A DNA stretch of 64,000 bases from CAZICM01 sp964537685 (GTDB lineage Bacteria > Myxococcota_A > Polyangia > Polyangiales > Polyangiaceae). The stretch is from the NCBI GenBank assembly GCA_964537685.1, contig CAZICM010000039.1, forward strand, positions 21,908-85,907. The letters are read 5' to 3'. The notes beneath the pieces were generated by a model. That model was not told the DNA's origin. It was given only the letters and a program-made list of their open reading frames with translations, and did not search any database. Below are positions 1 to 8,897 of the stretch, in pieces. The position numbers were made by a program, and so were the translations under genes. How positions within the stretch are numbered: the first letter of the stretch is position 1; each line of letters starts with the position of its first letter.

Positions 1-958
1 TGTTCTGCGCGCCAATGTGGAGCTGCCTTCTGAGGCGCTTTTGGCCCGCCGTCACGGAGCCGATGGCATTGGGCTCTACCGCACCGAGTATCTGTATATC
101 GATCGCAAAGAGCCGCCTTCGGAAGACGAGCAATTTGAGATTTTCCGTTCGGTGGTCGAGCTGATGGCGCCTCATCCGGTTGTGCTGCGCACCTTTGATA
201 TCGGCGGCGATAAATTCGTCTCGACCTTTCCGGTGCCGCCCGAGATGAATCCGATGCTGGGCCTGCGCGCGGTGAGGCTGGCGCTTTCGCGGCCTCATGT
301 ATTTTTGGAGCATTTGCGGGCGATGGTGCGGGCGAGCGCCTTGGGCGATGTGCGGATCATGATTCCGATGGTCAGCAATCTGGGCGAGCTGCGCGAGGTT
401 CAGAAGCTTTTGGACCGGGCCAAGGCGGAGGTGAGGGCGCGCGGTCTTCCTTGTGCCGATGAGATTCCGCTTGGGGTGATGATTGAAGTGCCTTCGGCGG
501 CCATCATGGTCGACTTGTTTGCGCAGGAAGCCGCGTTTTTAAGTTTGGGCACCAACGATCTGATTCAGTACGCGCTTGCGGTGGATCGAACGAGCCGTTC
601 CCTGGCTTATCTGGCTTCGCCTTTTGATCCGGCCATTTTGCGGCTAACCGTCGGGGTCATCCGCGCCGGGCAGAGCTGCAAGCGCTCGGTCAGCGTATGC
701 GGAGCGATGGGCGGCGAACCGATGACGGCGCTTTTGCTGCTCGGGCTGGGCATGCGGGAATTTTCGATGGAGGCGGCGGCGATTCCGACCATCAAGGAAG
801 CCCTGCGGCGGGTTACGCTTCAAGAAGCGGAAAGCGTCGCGGCCAAGGCGATGACCTGCTCGACGGCGGAAGATGTCGAACACTGCGTAGCTTCTGCCTT
901 TGCGCCCCGCATCTACGACTTGCTCACGGGCGAAGATCGCAGGTCGGCGAGCCGCTGA
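1..958 (+). CDS. ptsI: PtsI-like phosphoenolpyruvate-protein phosphotransferase (enzyme I), C-terminal part
   Basis: The reading frame is open from the left edge, so the N-terminal swivelling and HPr-binding domains lie outside the window. What remains is the PEP-binding TIM barrel, about 318 residues. The motif GIGLYRTEYL near the start, the LRTFDIGGDK stretch, the metal-binding segment GVMIEVPSA, LGTNDLIQY and the active-site cysteine in SVCGAMGGEP followed by LLGLGMREFSM are all typical of enzyme I. It transfers phosphate from PEP to HPr in the cytoplasm. A GTG at 17 is in frame but is an internal valine. The FPr/PtsA multidomain form or a nitrogen-PTS enzyme (PtsP) cannot be excluded without the N-terminus. 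Confidence 0.9.
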   Translation, partial: VLRANVELPSEALLARRHGADGIGLYRTEYLYIDRKEPPSEDEQFEIFRSVVELMAPHPVVLRTFDIGGDKFVSTFPVPPEMNPMLGLRAVRLALSRPHVFLEHLRAMVRASALGDVRIMIPMVSNLGELREVQKLLDRAKAEVRARGLPCADEIPLGVMIEVPSAAIMVDLFAQEAAFLSLGTNDLIQYALAVDRTSRSLAYLASPFDPAILRLTVGVIRAGQSCKRSVSVCGAMGGEPMTALLLLGLGMREFSMEAAAIPTIKEALRRVTLQEAESVAAKAMTCSTAEDVEHCVASAFAPRIYDLLTGEDRRSASR

Positions 959-1036
959 TCCAATACGAAACAAGCTCGTCAAGCGCTTTTCGCTTGAGGC
1001 CGTGGAAGCGAGCTTTTAGCGTAGCGCCCGCCCACA

Positions 1037-3217
1037 ATGAACTTCCGACGAGCACTCGGGGTCCTGGCTTTGGCGGCAGGCGCGCTTTCGGTAACGGCAT
1101 TTGCCTCAGGCTGCCAAAGCGAAGGCGAAGGCGCTCGCATCCAAGGACAAGTTCACCTCACCCTACTTCACACCTCGGACATTCATTCGAGGCTCTTTCC
1201 TTACAACCTTCAGCTTGGACAGGTCGACGCGAGCCTGGGATTGGGCGAAGCGCTCTCCATTGCCAATGTCGGGGGCGCGGCTCGCATTTCCCACATCATC
1301 GGGCGGGAGCGGGCCCGGGCATCGCGTGTGCTGCATCTGGACGGCGGGGATTGTTTTCAAGGCGCGCCCATTTTCAATTTTTATTCGGGCGAGGCAGAAA
1401 TCCGGGCCTTGGGCGCGATGGGCGTCGACGCGATGATCGTGGCCAATCACGAATTCGACCGGGGCGCGCTGAATTTAGGCATTCAGCTTCAAAACCACGC
1501 TTCATTTCCCGTGCTCGCGGCCAATTATCAGCTTGAAGATCCGTCGCAGCCCGGCGCATCGCCCTTGGGCAGCGTAATTCAGCCCTTTACAGTCTTCGAT
1601 GTGCAGGGATTGCGGGTCGCCGTACTCGGCATGGGCAATCTCTCCAGCCTCACATCGATTTTCGACGCGCCCAACCGCCTGGGCATCACCCCTTTATCGA
1701 CCACCCAAGTCGCACAATTTTATATCGATTTGCTTCGGCCCACGGTCGATTTGATTGTGGTGGTGACGCATTTAGGTTTGGAAAACGATCAAGAAATGAT
1801 CGAAACCACAACCGGAATTGATGTTGTATTGGGCGGGCACAATCATATTGTTTTACAGCCGCCGAAGCGGGTGCGGGATTGCTCGGCATATTGCGATGAA
1901 AACGGCGAGAATTGTTCTATTCGCACGACGAGCGGCGATCCTGGCAATTATATCAGCCGGCCTTGTAAACCCCGCGATGTTATTCTCGCCCATTCGGGAG
2001 CCTTCGCCAAATATGTGGGCCGCCTCGATTTGGTGCTCTCCAACAACAAAGACGATTTTCTCCGCAAAGACGATTACGACCCGCTCAATGGCTTTGAAGT
2101 TATTGCCAATGACTACAAGCTATTTCCCGTAAACGAACAAGTTCCTGCCGACCCCATCGTCGGCACCATCCTCGAGCCCTATGCCCAAGGCTTGGACGCC
2201 CTCGCCAATCTCGATTTATTGGTTGGCTATGCGCTCGATGGTTCGCGCCGCTTCTCCACGTCGGGAGGCGACTCGGCCCTGGGCAATATGATCGCCACCG
2301 CCGTATGGCTAAGGCTCGGTATACAGACCGATTTTTCACTGACCAACAGCACGGGCATCCGCGCCGATCTCGTTCCCGGCCCTGTAACGGTCGAGCAGAT
2401 GTACAATATCTTCCCCTTCGACAACACCATCAGCAAGATGCAGCTCTCGGGCGTCGAAGTGCAGGATTTATTTAATTTTGTCGCCCGCCGATCGGCCGGC
2501 CGCGGCTGTGTTTCCCAGGTTCAAATCGCGGGAATGCGCGTCGTTATCGATTGCCAGAAAAAACTCACGCCCGATGCGGCGCCCGGCGTCGCCACCAATA
2601 TTTATATCGGCGCCTACAATCCCAAAATCGATTGTAAAAGCGATATGGATTGCCCGGGCGCGGGCCTGGGCAGTTGCGATATCGAAAGCAGCCATTGTTT
2701 CCAGCCTATCGATCCCATAGGCAGCTACGAACTCGCCACATCCAATTATCTCGCGCAGGGCGGCAGCGGATTCCGCGTTCTCCAGCGCAATACCACCCAA
2801 TTCGATACCCAAATTCAGCAGCGGGATGCATTGGTCGATTACATTCAAGCCGGCCCGCCCTGCGGCGCCGACGCCGACGGCAACTTGACATCGTGCAGCA
2901 CCGACGCCGATTGCGCCCCCGTCGGAGAAAACTACACCTGCGCCTGCCCTGAAATCGTTATCGAAGGCGAAACCTGTGAAAACGACCCGGCCCGCTCTTG
3001 CATGAAAGGCAGTTGTGTCCTCAAGCAATGCCGCGCCGATGTCGCCGCCTTCCAGCGAAAAACCTGTGAAGGCGCGCCAACCGAATCCATTCGCCAGGAA
3101 TGCGAAAGATCCCTTGCGCCATGCAGCTCGGCAGGCGAGCAATGTAAATTCCTCGCCTGTGTTGACCGGGGAATTGGCAATTTTTCCGACGGCCGCATTA
3201 AAATGGTGGGTCAATGA
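1037..3217 (+). CDS. 5'-nucleotidase/UshA-family metallophosphatase lipoprotein
   Basis: A 726-residue exported protein with a signal peptide ending in a lipobox (FASGC, Cys about residue 26). The calcineurin-like metallophosphatase domain shows LLHTSDIHSR, GGDCFQG, NHEFD, THLG and GGHNH in the correct order. It is followed by the 5'-nucleotidase C-terminal domain (LTNSTGIR, FPFDNTI and SNYLAQGGSGF). Family members hydrolyse nucleotide monophosphates or sugar nucleotides in the periplasm. The last 110 or so residues are a Cys-rich extension, and a CxxDxDCP-type insert lies just upstream, as is common in myxobacterial surface proteins. The stop overlaps the next start by 4 nt (ATGA), so the two genes are probably co-translated. 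Confidence 0.88.
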   Translation: MNFRRALGVLALAAGALSVTAFASGCQSEGEGARIQGQVHLTLLHTSDIHSRLFPYNLQLGQVDASLGLGEALSIANVGGAARISHIIGRERARASRVLHLDGGDCFQGAPIFNFYSGEAEIRALGAMGVDAMIVANHEFDRGALNLGIQLQNHASFPVLAANYQLEDPSQPGASPLGSVIQPFTVFDVQGLRVAVLGMGNLSSLTSIFDAPNRLGITPLSTTQVAQFYIDLLRPTVDLIVVVTHLGLENDQEMIETTTGIDVVLGGHNHIVLQPPKRVRDCSAYCDENGENCSIRTTSGDPGNYISRPCKPRDVILAHSGAFAKYVGRLDLVLSNNKDDFLRKDDYDPLNGFEVIANDYKLFPVNEQVPADPIVGTILEPYAQGLDALANLDLLVGYALDGSRRFSTSGGDSALGNMIATAVWLRLGIQTDFSLTNSTGIRADLVPGPVTVEQMYNIFPFDNTISKMQLSGVEVQDLFNFVARRSAGRGCVSQVQIAGMRVVIDCQKKLTPDAAPGVATNIYIGAYNPKIDCKSDMDCPGAGLGSCDIESSHCFQPIDPIGSYELATSNYLAQGGSGFRVLQRNTTQFDTQIQQRDALVDYIQAGPPCGADADGNLTSCSTDADCAPVGENYTCACPEIVIEGETCENDPARSCMKGSCVLKQCRADVAAFQRKTCEGAPTESIRQECERSLAPCSSAGEQCKFLACVDRGIGNFSDGRIKMVGQ

Positions 3218-4713
3218 AATTTAATCGTATTGGCCAAACAGGGGCCGCATTGCTTGGAATGAGCATGGCATTCGGTTGTATTTCGTGTTCAACCCAAGAT
3301 GCCCTAGAGCTCAATGGCCTGGCGACATTTTCGATAGCGGTCACGGGCGTCAACGGCGCCGACCCACCGCTGCCCACGGCTCCCCTTCCGGCCAACCGCG
3401 GCGATAAAGACGAAATTTGGGAAGTCAACCTCGAAGCCCGCACAGCCATCGGCAATACCTTTCCCTTTGATGGCTTGGTCAGGTTAAGCGTAGAGCCCGG
3501 CGCCATTATTTCGGTGGAAGGCGAAGGAGCCCAAGGCCGGAATGTCCTTGTAAAAGGCGGAAAAGCCACGGCCCTGGTCCATGTCACGGCCGTCTATGGC
3601 CCTGCCCGGCTTTGGGTCGAAGACTTGGGATATGTCCCCGCATCGGCGGGAATTCAGCCCGCTTGTGCCGATGGGATTGACAACGACGGCGACGTGCTTG
3701 TCGATTACCCGGCCGATCCGGGCTGTGCCTTTGCCAACGACGAAAACGAAGACACAGGCAGTTTTGCGGCGGGCGTATCCGGCCCCGTATTTTACGAACT
3801 CCCCAGCGTTGTCGATATTCAGGGCGAAGGCTCGACCACGCCCTACCCGCTCGAAGGAATGCAGGTCAACACCGCCGGAACCCATACCGTCATCGTCACC
3901 CGCGTATCGAGCGACGGTTTTTATATTACCGATATTTCCGACCAAGATAAAGGCTTTAACCATCTATTCGCCTTTAACTTCAACACCCCGCCCGGCATGA
4001 GGGTCTGCGACAAAGTCGTTTATCTCTCGGGCACCGTCAGCGAATTCTTTGGGTTCACCGAATTATCATTCCCTTCCTACAAATTGGTCTATCCCCGCGA
4101 AGGCATTGATGTCTGTCAAATTCCCGAGCCCGCCGTACTGGGCCCCTCTCTCATCGCCAATGCCGTCGAAATGGAGAAACTTGAAAGCGGCCTGGTACGG
4201 ATTCGAGGCTACACCATCGCATCGAAGTTTGGCCCCTCCAATCCTGAATACGTCGAGATCGCGCCTGATTTAGGCGGCGGATATTCCTTTACCTTTGGAC
4301 CGGCTGCCAGCAACTGCGATTTTAACGGCGACGGCCAAGTCGATTTTGAAAGCGATTTAGAAGGCGGCTGCGGCAATCAATGCTCGGACGACCCCGAATG
4401 CAGCGAATGGATAGCCTTTGCGGCCCGGGGCAATTTCAAAGTCCGCAACAAAGCCGAGGGAACCGTTATTCAAATCAACCTTGGCACCGTACCGCTCTTC
4501 AACCCGCTCGAACACAAAGGAGAGCTCTTGCTCTCGGTAACGGGCACGCTCCGCAATTTTTCAGGCGGCTCGCTCAATTGGACCATTGAGACCCGCTGCC
4601 CTGACGATTTGGTATGTACCCAGACCGATGCCTGCGTAAAGAAAGAGGCACCCACCTCGGAGGCTTGCGTACGGCTGAGAAGCATTAACGACAACGACGA
4701 AGGGACGAACTAG
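3214..4713 (+). CDS. Lipoprotein with Asp-rich motif and OB-fold-like domain, function unknown
   Basis: A 499-residue protein with a signal peptide and Cys-containing cleavage region (FGCISCS). Around residues 150-170 it carries the acidic motif CADGIDNDGDVLVDYPADP, a frequent calcium-type signature in myxobacterial surface proteins. Residues about 190-300 (beginning SVVDIQGEG and including SDGFYITDISD and VVYLSGTVSEFFGFTEL) resemble the YhcR-type OB-fold found beside exported nucleases and phosphatases. The position directly behind the 5'-nucleotidase-like gene, with an ATGA overlap, suggests a partner in extracellular nucleotide or nucleic-acid processing. No catalytic motif is visible, so the function is inferred from context only. 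Confidence 0.75.
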   Translation: MKFNRIGQTGAALLGMSMAFGCISCSTQDALELNGLATFSIAVTGVNGADPPLPTAPLPANRGDKDEIWEVNLEARTAIGNTFPFDGLVRLSVEPGAIISVEGEGAQGRNVLVKGGKATALVHVTAVYGPARLWVEDLGYVPASAGIQPACADGIDNDGDVLVDYPADPGCAFANDENEDTGSFAAGVSGPVFYELPSVVDIQGEGSTTPYPLEGMQVNTAGTHTVIVTRVSSDGFYITDISDQDKGFNHLFAFNFNTPPGMRVCDKVVYLSGTVSEFFGFTELSFPSYKLVYPREGIDVCQIPEPAVLGPSLIANAVEMEKLESGLVRIRGYTIASKFGPSNPEYVEIAPDLGGGYSFTFGPAASNCDFNGDGQVDFESDLEGGCGNQCSDDPECSEWIAFAARGNFKVRNKAEGTVIQINLGTVPLFNPLEHKGELLLSVTGTLRNFSGGSLNWTIETRCPDDLVCTQTDACVKKEAPTSEACVRLRSINDNDEGTN

Positions 4714-4716
4714 CTT

Positions 4717-6789
4717 ATGCAAGTCCGCGCGCTATTTGGCTGCGCCGCCATCGCTTCGCTGCTTTTTGCCTTACTACCTTCCGCCTACGCGCAGCCTGCG
4801 CCGGCTCCCGACACGCCGGCCCCCGCTCCAGAAAACACGGCTGGGCCAATCTGTGAAAAAGCCCGCACGACCTTTAGCGCGGGGGATATAGCTGCAGCTT
4901 GTGTTCTTTTTGAACAATGCCATCAGACAGCATCTACAGCGCCGGCGGGAAGCTCAGGCCCATCGCCTGAACAAGCGCTGTTGGAATGGGGAGCATGTTA
5001 CGAAAAGCTCGGCAAAACAGATCTTGCCCTCAGCAAATACGATCAAGCCGCGGCAGGATCTGGGCCCAAGGCTGAAGAAGCCAAAGCCCGAGCGCTTGCG
5101 CTTCGGGGACCGCCCCCTGCTACCAATCCCCCACCCACAACAACCGCGGCACCGCCTCCTTCGGGAAAAGAGCCTCCGCCTGTAGCGGTCATTGACCCAA
5201 ACGCTCAAGCCCCTGCGGCTGGCGACGTTAAAGCTCCGGCGGCTGAACCTGCCAAAAAAGAAGAGCCCCATGTACGCATAGGCGACTTCATGGATACGCG
5301 GCTCACCTGGGCCTTTGGTGACGACGACATCATTCATCAAACGGGGCAAGCGACACCGCTATCCCCCAACGCGAGCATAGGCGATCGGCGGCAATACCGG
5401 CTCTTTTTTGACAACCTCAATTCCCGTTTTGCCGGCCGGGAAAACCTAACGCATTTGGTCTTATATAAAAAGATGCCTGGCTTTATCAATCACCTCGACA
5501 CGGAAGCGTCGGTGGTTGTACGGCTAGATATTGCGGCCTTAACAAGAAACACCAACAACCTCAATCAATCCCTATATGATTCCGGCTCATTTATCCGGGC
5601 ATTTTATCATACGGACGGCAACGACAGCGGCAAGACGGGCATAGGCATCACGCTCTTTCCGCTGGACACCGATCGATTCCGGCTGGGCTACTTATACGAT
5701 ATCTCGTGGGGCGGCACGGCGGCCTCGATCAACCAATCGATCTTCCCGCGCATCCAAGGCGGCTCACCTGGCGCGAAGATTCAATACGACAGTGAAAAGT
5801 TTAGTATTTTCGCAGGATTTAAGACGGCGACCATCGTACAAGTCCAGCAAACGCTAACGCCTGGCACGAGCGAAGTAGAAGAGATTCGCATTGGGCAAAC
5901 AAACTATGGTTTATTGGCGGGTGGAAGCGCAGATATCACCGACGAATTGCATTTTGATATAGGCGGCGGGTATTTCCAGCAGGGCCGTTTTGATTTGCCT
6001 GACGTGGCGGGCGTACCTGTCTATACCTATGGCGGGTCGATACGGGCGGCCTATCATCATAAAGACATGCCTGTGGGGCAATCGATTGACTTTGCATTAT
6101 ACCGGAACGATCCGAACAAGCCTCAAATTATCTTCAAGCCCGAGACGTACACGCCAGGCAAGACGACCTATGCGGTCAGCGCAGAATTCTCCAATTTGCT
6201 ACAAGTTCTTAAAGACTTTGACCGGGCGGGCGCGACAGCGATTCAGAGCGCGCGGGCCTTTGCGATGCAGGCGAATTTAAAATCGGGGTATTTGCGTGCG
6301 AGCCTAACGGGTATTTATCGCGACTTACCCTTTGTATTGCGCAACCAGCCGAGTTTTATACCTTTCCAGACGTTGCCCAAGGACGCCTTTACGGACAACG
6401 AATTTTTTATGGCGGCGGCAGCGGACTACTACATCGAATCGCTGAGGCTAACGCCTGGGATAGGCGGCGGACTTCAGCTTCCTGCGACCTTTCGGACAAA
6501 ATCGATTGATGCGGCGAGTTCGCCGATCGAGCGGACGGTGGTCGTACGGGAGCAGGGGAACATTGCTATTTTGCCGGTGAACCAAGAGGCGGTGCCCATT
6601 TTTCAGGCGCGTGCAAGTTTGAAGTGGGACATTAGCAAGATATTATCGGCGATAGCGTGGCTGCAATACGTGCGGGATAACAATTTGACCTTTGTGGAGC
6701 GGGATCCGAATGAGGGCACGATTGCGCTGAGGACGTTTATTGATCCGAATTTCTTTGGGTTTGGGGCGAGCGTATCCGCAAGATTTTAA
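4717..6789 (+). CDS. Outer-membrane beta-barrel protein with N-terminal TPR-like region
   Basis: 690 residues with a classical signal peptide (cleavage near AYAQPA). Residues about 45-125 are TPR-like (an AGDIAAACVLFEQC helix and a LGKTDLALSKYDQA helix). A Pro/Ala-rich linker to about residue 185 follows, then a long beta-rich domain with alternating hydrophobic strands. The chain ends in Phe (SVSARF), the usual insertion signal for BAM-assembled barrels. It starts 3 nt after the preceding stop and so belongs to the same three-gene run of exported proteins. Most likely a porin-like or transport barrel; the substrate is unknown. Confidence 0.78.
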   Translation: MQVRALFGCAAIASLLFALLPSAYAQPAPAPDTPAPAPENTAGPICEKARTTFSAGDIAAACVLFEQCHQTASTAPAGSSGPSPEQALLEWGACYEKLGKTDLALSKYDQAAAGSGPKAEEAKARALALRGPPPATNPPPTTTAAPPPSGKEPPPVAVIDPNAQAPAAGDVKAPAAEPAKKEEPHVRIGDFMDTRLTWAFGDDDIIHQTGQATPLSPNASIGDRRQYRLFFDNLNSRFAGRENLTHLVLYKKMPGFINHLDTEASVVVRLDIAALTRNTNNLNQSLYDSGSFIRAFYHTDGNDSGKTGIGITLFPLDTDRFRLGYLYDISWGGTAASINQSIFPRIQGGSPGAKIQYDSEKFSIFAGFKTATIVQVQQTLTPGTSEVEEIRIGQTNYGLLAGGSADITDELHFDIGGGYFQQGRFDLPDVAGVPVYTYGGSIRAAYHHKDMPVGQSIDFALYRNDPNKPQIIFKPETYTPGKTTYAVSAEFSNLLQVLKDFDRAGATAIQSARAFAMQANLKSGYLRASLTGIYRDLPFVLRNQPSFIPFQTLPKDAFTDNEFFMAAAADYYIESLRLTPGIGGGLQLPATFRTKSIDAASSPIERTVVVREQGNIAILPVNQEAVPIFQARASLKWDISKILSAIAWLQYVRDNNLTFVERDPNEGTIALRTFIDPNFFGFGASVSARF

Positions 6790-6915
6790 GAGACCGTCTC
6801 ATAACCCTGCTGCGCGCCTAACGGCTTCGGTTGAGCTCCCTCACCGTACTGGAGTACGGCTCGGTCGCTCGCCCTAGCCGTTAGGCTGCTCGCGACGGGT
6901 TCTGATGACGGTCTC
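6790..6915. repeat. 126-bp nested palindromic extragenic element
   Basis: Outer arms GAGACCGTC (6790-6798) and GACGGTCTC (6907-6915) are perfect inverted repeats. Inside them lie perfect 11-bp arms GCCTAACGGCT (6816-6826) and AGCCGTTAGGC (6876-6886). The centre is a hairpin CCGTAC-TGGA-GTACGG (6844-6859). The element sits between the stop of the outer-membrane protein and the accessory block. It could be a REP/MITE-like repeat, a structured RNA, or a terminator lacking a T-run. Confidence 0.7.
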
Positions 6916-6979
6916 GCCTTTGGATGGATGTGGCCGGATCGAAGCGCAGTCAGAAAAGCAGCGGAGTAAGGCGGATTCA

Positions 6980-8039
6980 ATGCTGAAGTCGATTCGCTTA
7001 CAGAATTTTAAGGCCCATAGCGATACCTTTGTAAGTTTTAAGGATCGGCTGACCGTGCTGGTGGGGCCAAATGGGTCGGGGAAAACAAGTGTGATGGAGG
7101 CCATTCGGCTGATGTCGCAGCTTGGCCCGAACGGCATTGCATGGGTATTCAGCGGCCGCTGGCAACCCCAAGCTTTTCGCCGCTGGGGTTCCAAAGATGA
7201 GATCGCAGTGCAAGGGCTTTATTCAAACAACGGCGATTCCAAGCCCCTTGAGTTTCGTTTGGACTCGGACAAAGGTATCATTCGCTATTCTGTGGATGGA
7301 TCATCATTTACGGTAAGTCTCAGCGATCCATCTCGTTTTGGCGATCCCTGGGCCAAAGCATGCGGACGCGCAAGCCTATTTAAGCTAAATGCAAGCGAGA
7401 TAGCCAAACCCGTGGACAGCGCAGAGCGGGGTCAGGAAGTCGATCAGACAGGCGCCAATACGGCCGCGGTTCTTACCACCCTCAAGCTGGGCGATGATGA
7501 GAAGTTTTCTCGGATTGAAGAGAGTATGCGCCGAATCATTCCCAGCGTAAAGCGGGTTAGGATTCGCTCCATCCCCTATACGAAGGGTGATCGCGAAGCA
7601 TTAGCCAATAAAATCTATTTTGATTTTAACGGAGCTTCCAATATCCCAGCCGATCATGCCAGCGAAGGAACCCTTATTGTGCTGGCTATGCTGACCATTG
7701 TTTTTAGCCCAAGCCCGCCCGATATTATTCTGCTGGATGACTTCGATCAATCCCTGCATCCAACCGCTCAATTGGAATTGGTTCAGCTTTTTAAAAAACT
7801 TGCTCGATGAATTTAAAGATCTTCAGATTATCGCTACGACGCATTCCCCTTATATCCTCGATGAGCTTGAGATAGATCAAATTCAATGCTTCGCTCTTCG
7901 CCCCGATGGTACAGTGGCGACCAAATCATTGGCTCAGCATCCTGCCGCAAAAGCAAATCAGACGATGCTGCTTTCCGGTCAATTGTGGACTCTTGATGCG
8001 GAAGAAAACTGGGTGTTGAAGGATAGCGCCGATGATTAA
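6980..8039 (+). CDS. OLD-like AAA/ABC ATPase, reading frame broken by a one-base shift
   Basis: An ATP-binding-cassette ATPase of the RecF/SMC/OLD type: MLKSIRLQNFKAHSD start, Walker A GPNGSGKT (residues 29-36), a signature-like HASEGTLI, Walker B IILLDDFDQSLHP and the H-loop ATTHSP. The frame opened at 6980 stops at 7810, but the protein continues with full homology in the third frame to 8039 (LLDEFKDLQIIATTHSPYIL). The break lies at a T5A6 run near 7790-7800; removing one A restores the frame. A sequencing error, a real null mutation or transcriptional slippage are all possible. Its stop overlaps the start of the TOPRIM-like gene by 8 nt, which implies a two-gene module. Confidence 0.8.
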
Positions 8040-8838
8040 GCTCATCGTCTTCTGCGAAAGTCCAATCGATGCTCTCACCGTTAGGGGACTGGTCGATCGC
8101 GTGCTCAAGGAACATGGACCAGATTGGGTGAAGGATCTTATCGATGAATACCCAGAAAGCCTCCGGGAATATATAAAACTCGGTGCTTTGAACGGAGATT
8201 TCTTTGATCTTCACCAGCTTGGAAAACACCTACGGGAGCTAAAAAAGCTATCGGAAAGCGATAAGGATTTGCGAGAAAATAAACCCTTTCGCACAGCATT
8301 AGCTGGTTCTCTCCAGGGGCGATTTGGCCGGGATGGCCCGCGTTTGGGTGACGGCACTAACATGATACTGACAGCTTTTCGCATTGCTAATGCCGTTTAT
8401 CACGCCGAAAATGGGAATCTCGATGCTGTCTTATTTATCTGGGATATGGATAACAAAGGGGATGAACGACGCAGAGGTACCCAGCAAGTCCGTGATAATC
8501 TATCCAAGGCTATGCCATTTAGGATCATTCTGGGACTACCCGATCCCGAGCGAGAAGCATGGGTGATCTCAGGGTTTGAGCCGGAGAACCGCGAGGAAGA
8601 AGGGCGCCTCGAGAAGCTTCGGAGTATTTTGAGCTTCTGTCCAGTCAAGGAATCCCATCGGCTTTGCGCTAACGATTCTGCCAGCTCGCGGGATTCCAAA
8701 AAGGTCCTTGTTGGCCTTTGTGGCAACGACCGGGAGCGCGAGGCGCGCTGCTGGAATCATACAAGTAGCGTTCCGGCTCCCAAACGCACCTATAACCCCA
8801 CCCAACAAAAAAAACCTCCCCCCAACAAAATCCCTTGA
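8032..8838 (+). CDS. TOPRIM-like (DUF4276/RloB-type) partner of the ATPase
   Basis: 268 residues. The N-terminus (IKLIVFCESPIDALTV) places an acidic residue after a hydrophobic strand. About 140 residues later LFIWDMDNKGDERR gives a D-x-D, and LGLPDPEREAWVISG follows. This E....DxD...E-W arrangement matches TOPRIM-like proteins encoded beside AAA ATPases (DUF4276/RloB/DUF4435 groups). In OLD, Gabija and PARIS-like systems the TOPRIM part cuts nucleic acid. The C-terminal 25 residues (PAPKRTYNPTQQKK...) are Pro/Lys-rich and replace the expected end of the domain, so the gene may be truncated. Overlaps the ATPase gene by 8 nt. A defence function is inferred. Confidence 0.6.
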   Translation: MIKLIVFCESPIDALTVRGLVDRVLKEHGPDWVKDLIDEYPESLREYIKLGALNGDFFDLHQLGKHLRELKKLSESDKDLRENKPFRTALAGSLQGRFGRDGPRLGDGTNMILTAFRIANAVYHAENGNLDAVLFIWDMDNKGDERRRGTQQVRDNLSKAMPFRIILGLPDPEREAWVISGFEPENREEEGRLEKLRSILSFCPVKESHRLCANDSASSRDSKKVLVGLCGNDREREARCWNHTSSVPAPKRTYNPTQQKKPPPNKIP

Positions 8839-8861
8839 CACCCCCCTCCCGCGCATAACAT
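8835..8861 (+). promoter_or_regulatory. Candidate promoter for the 8898 gene
   Basis: A perfect -35 TTGACA (8835-8840) is followed 15 nt later by TAACAT (8856-8861). It overlaps the last codon and stop of the upstream gene and lies about 37 nt before the start at 8898, suggesting independent transcription. The short spacer makes the -10 uncertain. Confidence 0.4.
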
Positions 8862-8897
8862 CCTCCCCTCGCAGCATTTCGAAAGGAGTTAAACACC

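Noticed and set aside
2468..3214. Long minus-strand open frame (248 codons) opposite the 5'-nucleotidase-like gene
   Set aside because: It mirrors a gene with clear motifs and a Cys-rich tail; low-complexity composition and no family resemblance.
7788..7812. Programmed -1 frameshift at T5A6 in the ATPase
   Set aside because: The required change is +1 relative to the first frame, so the A-AAA-AAC heptamer is not read in the right phase; one extra A is the simpler explanation. Slippage is kept only as an alternative.
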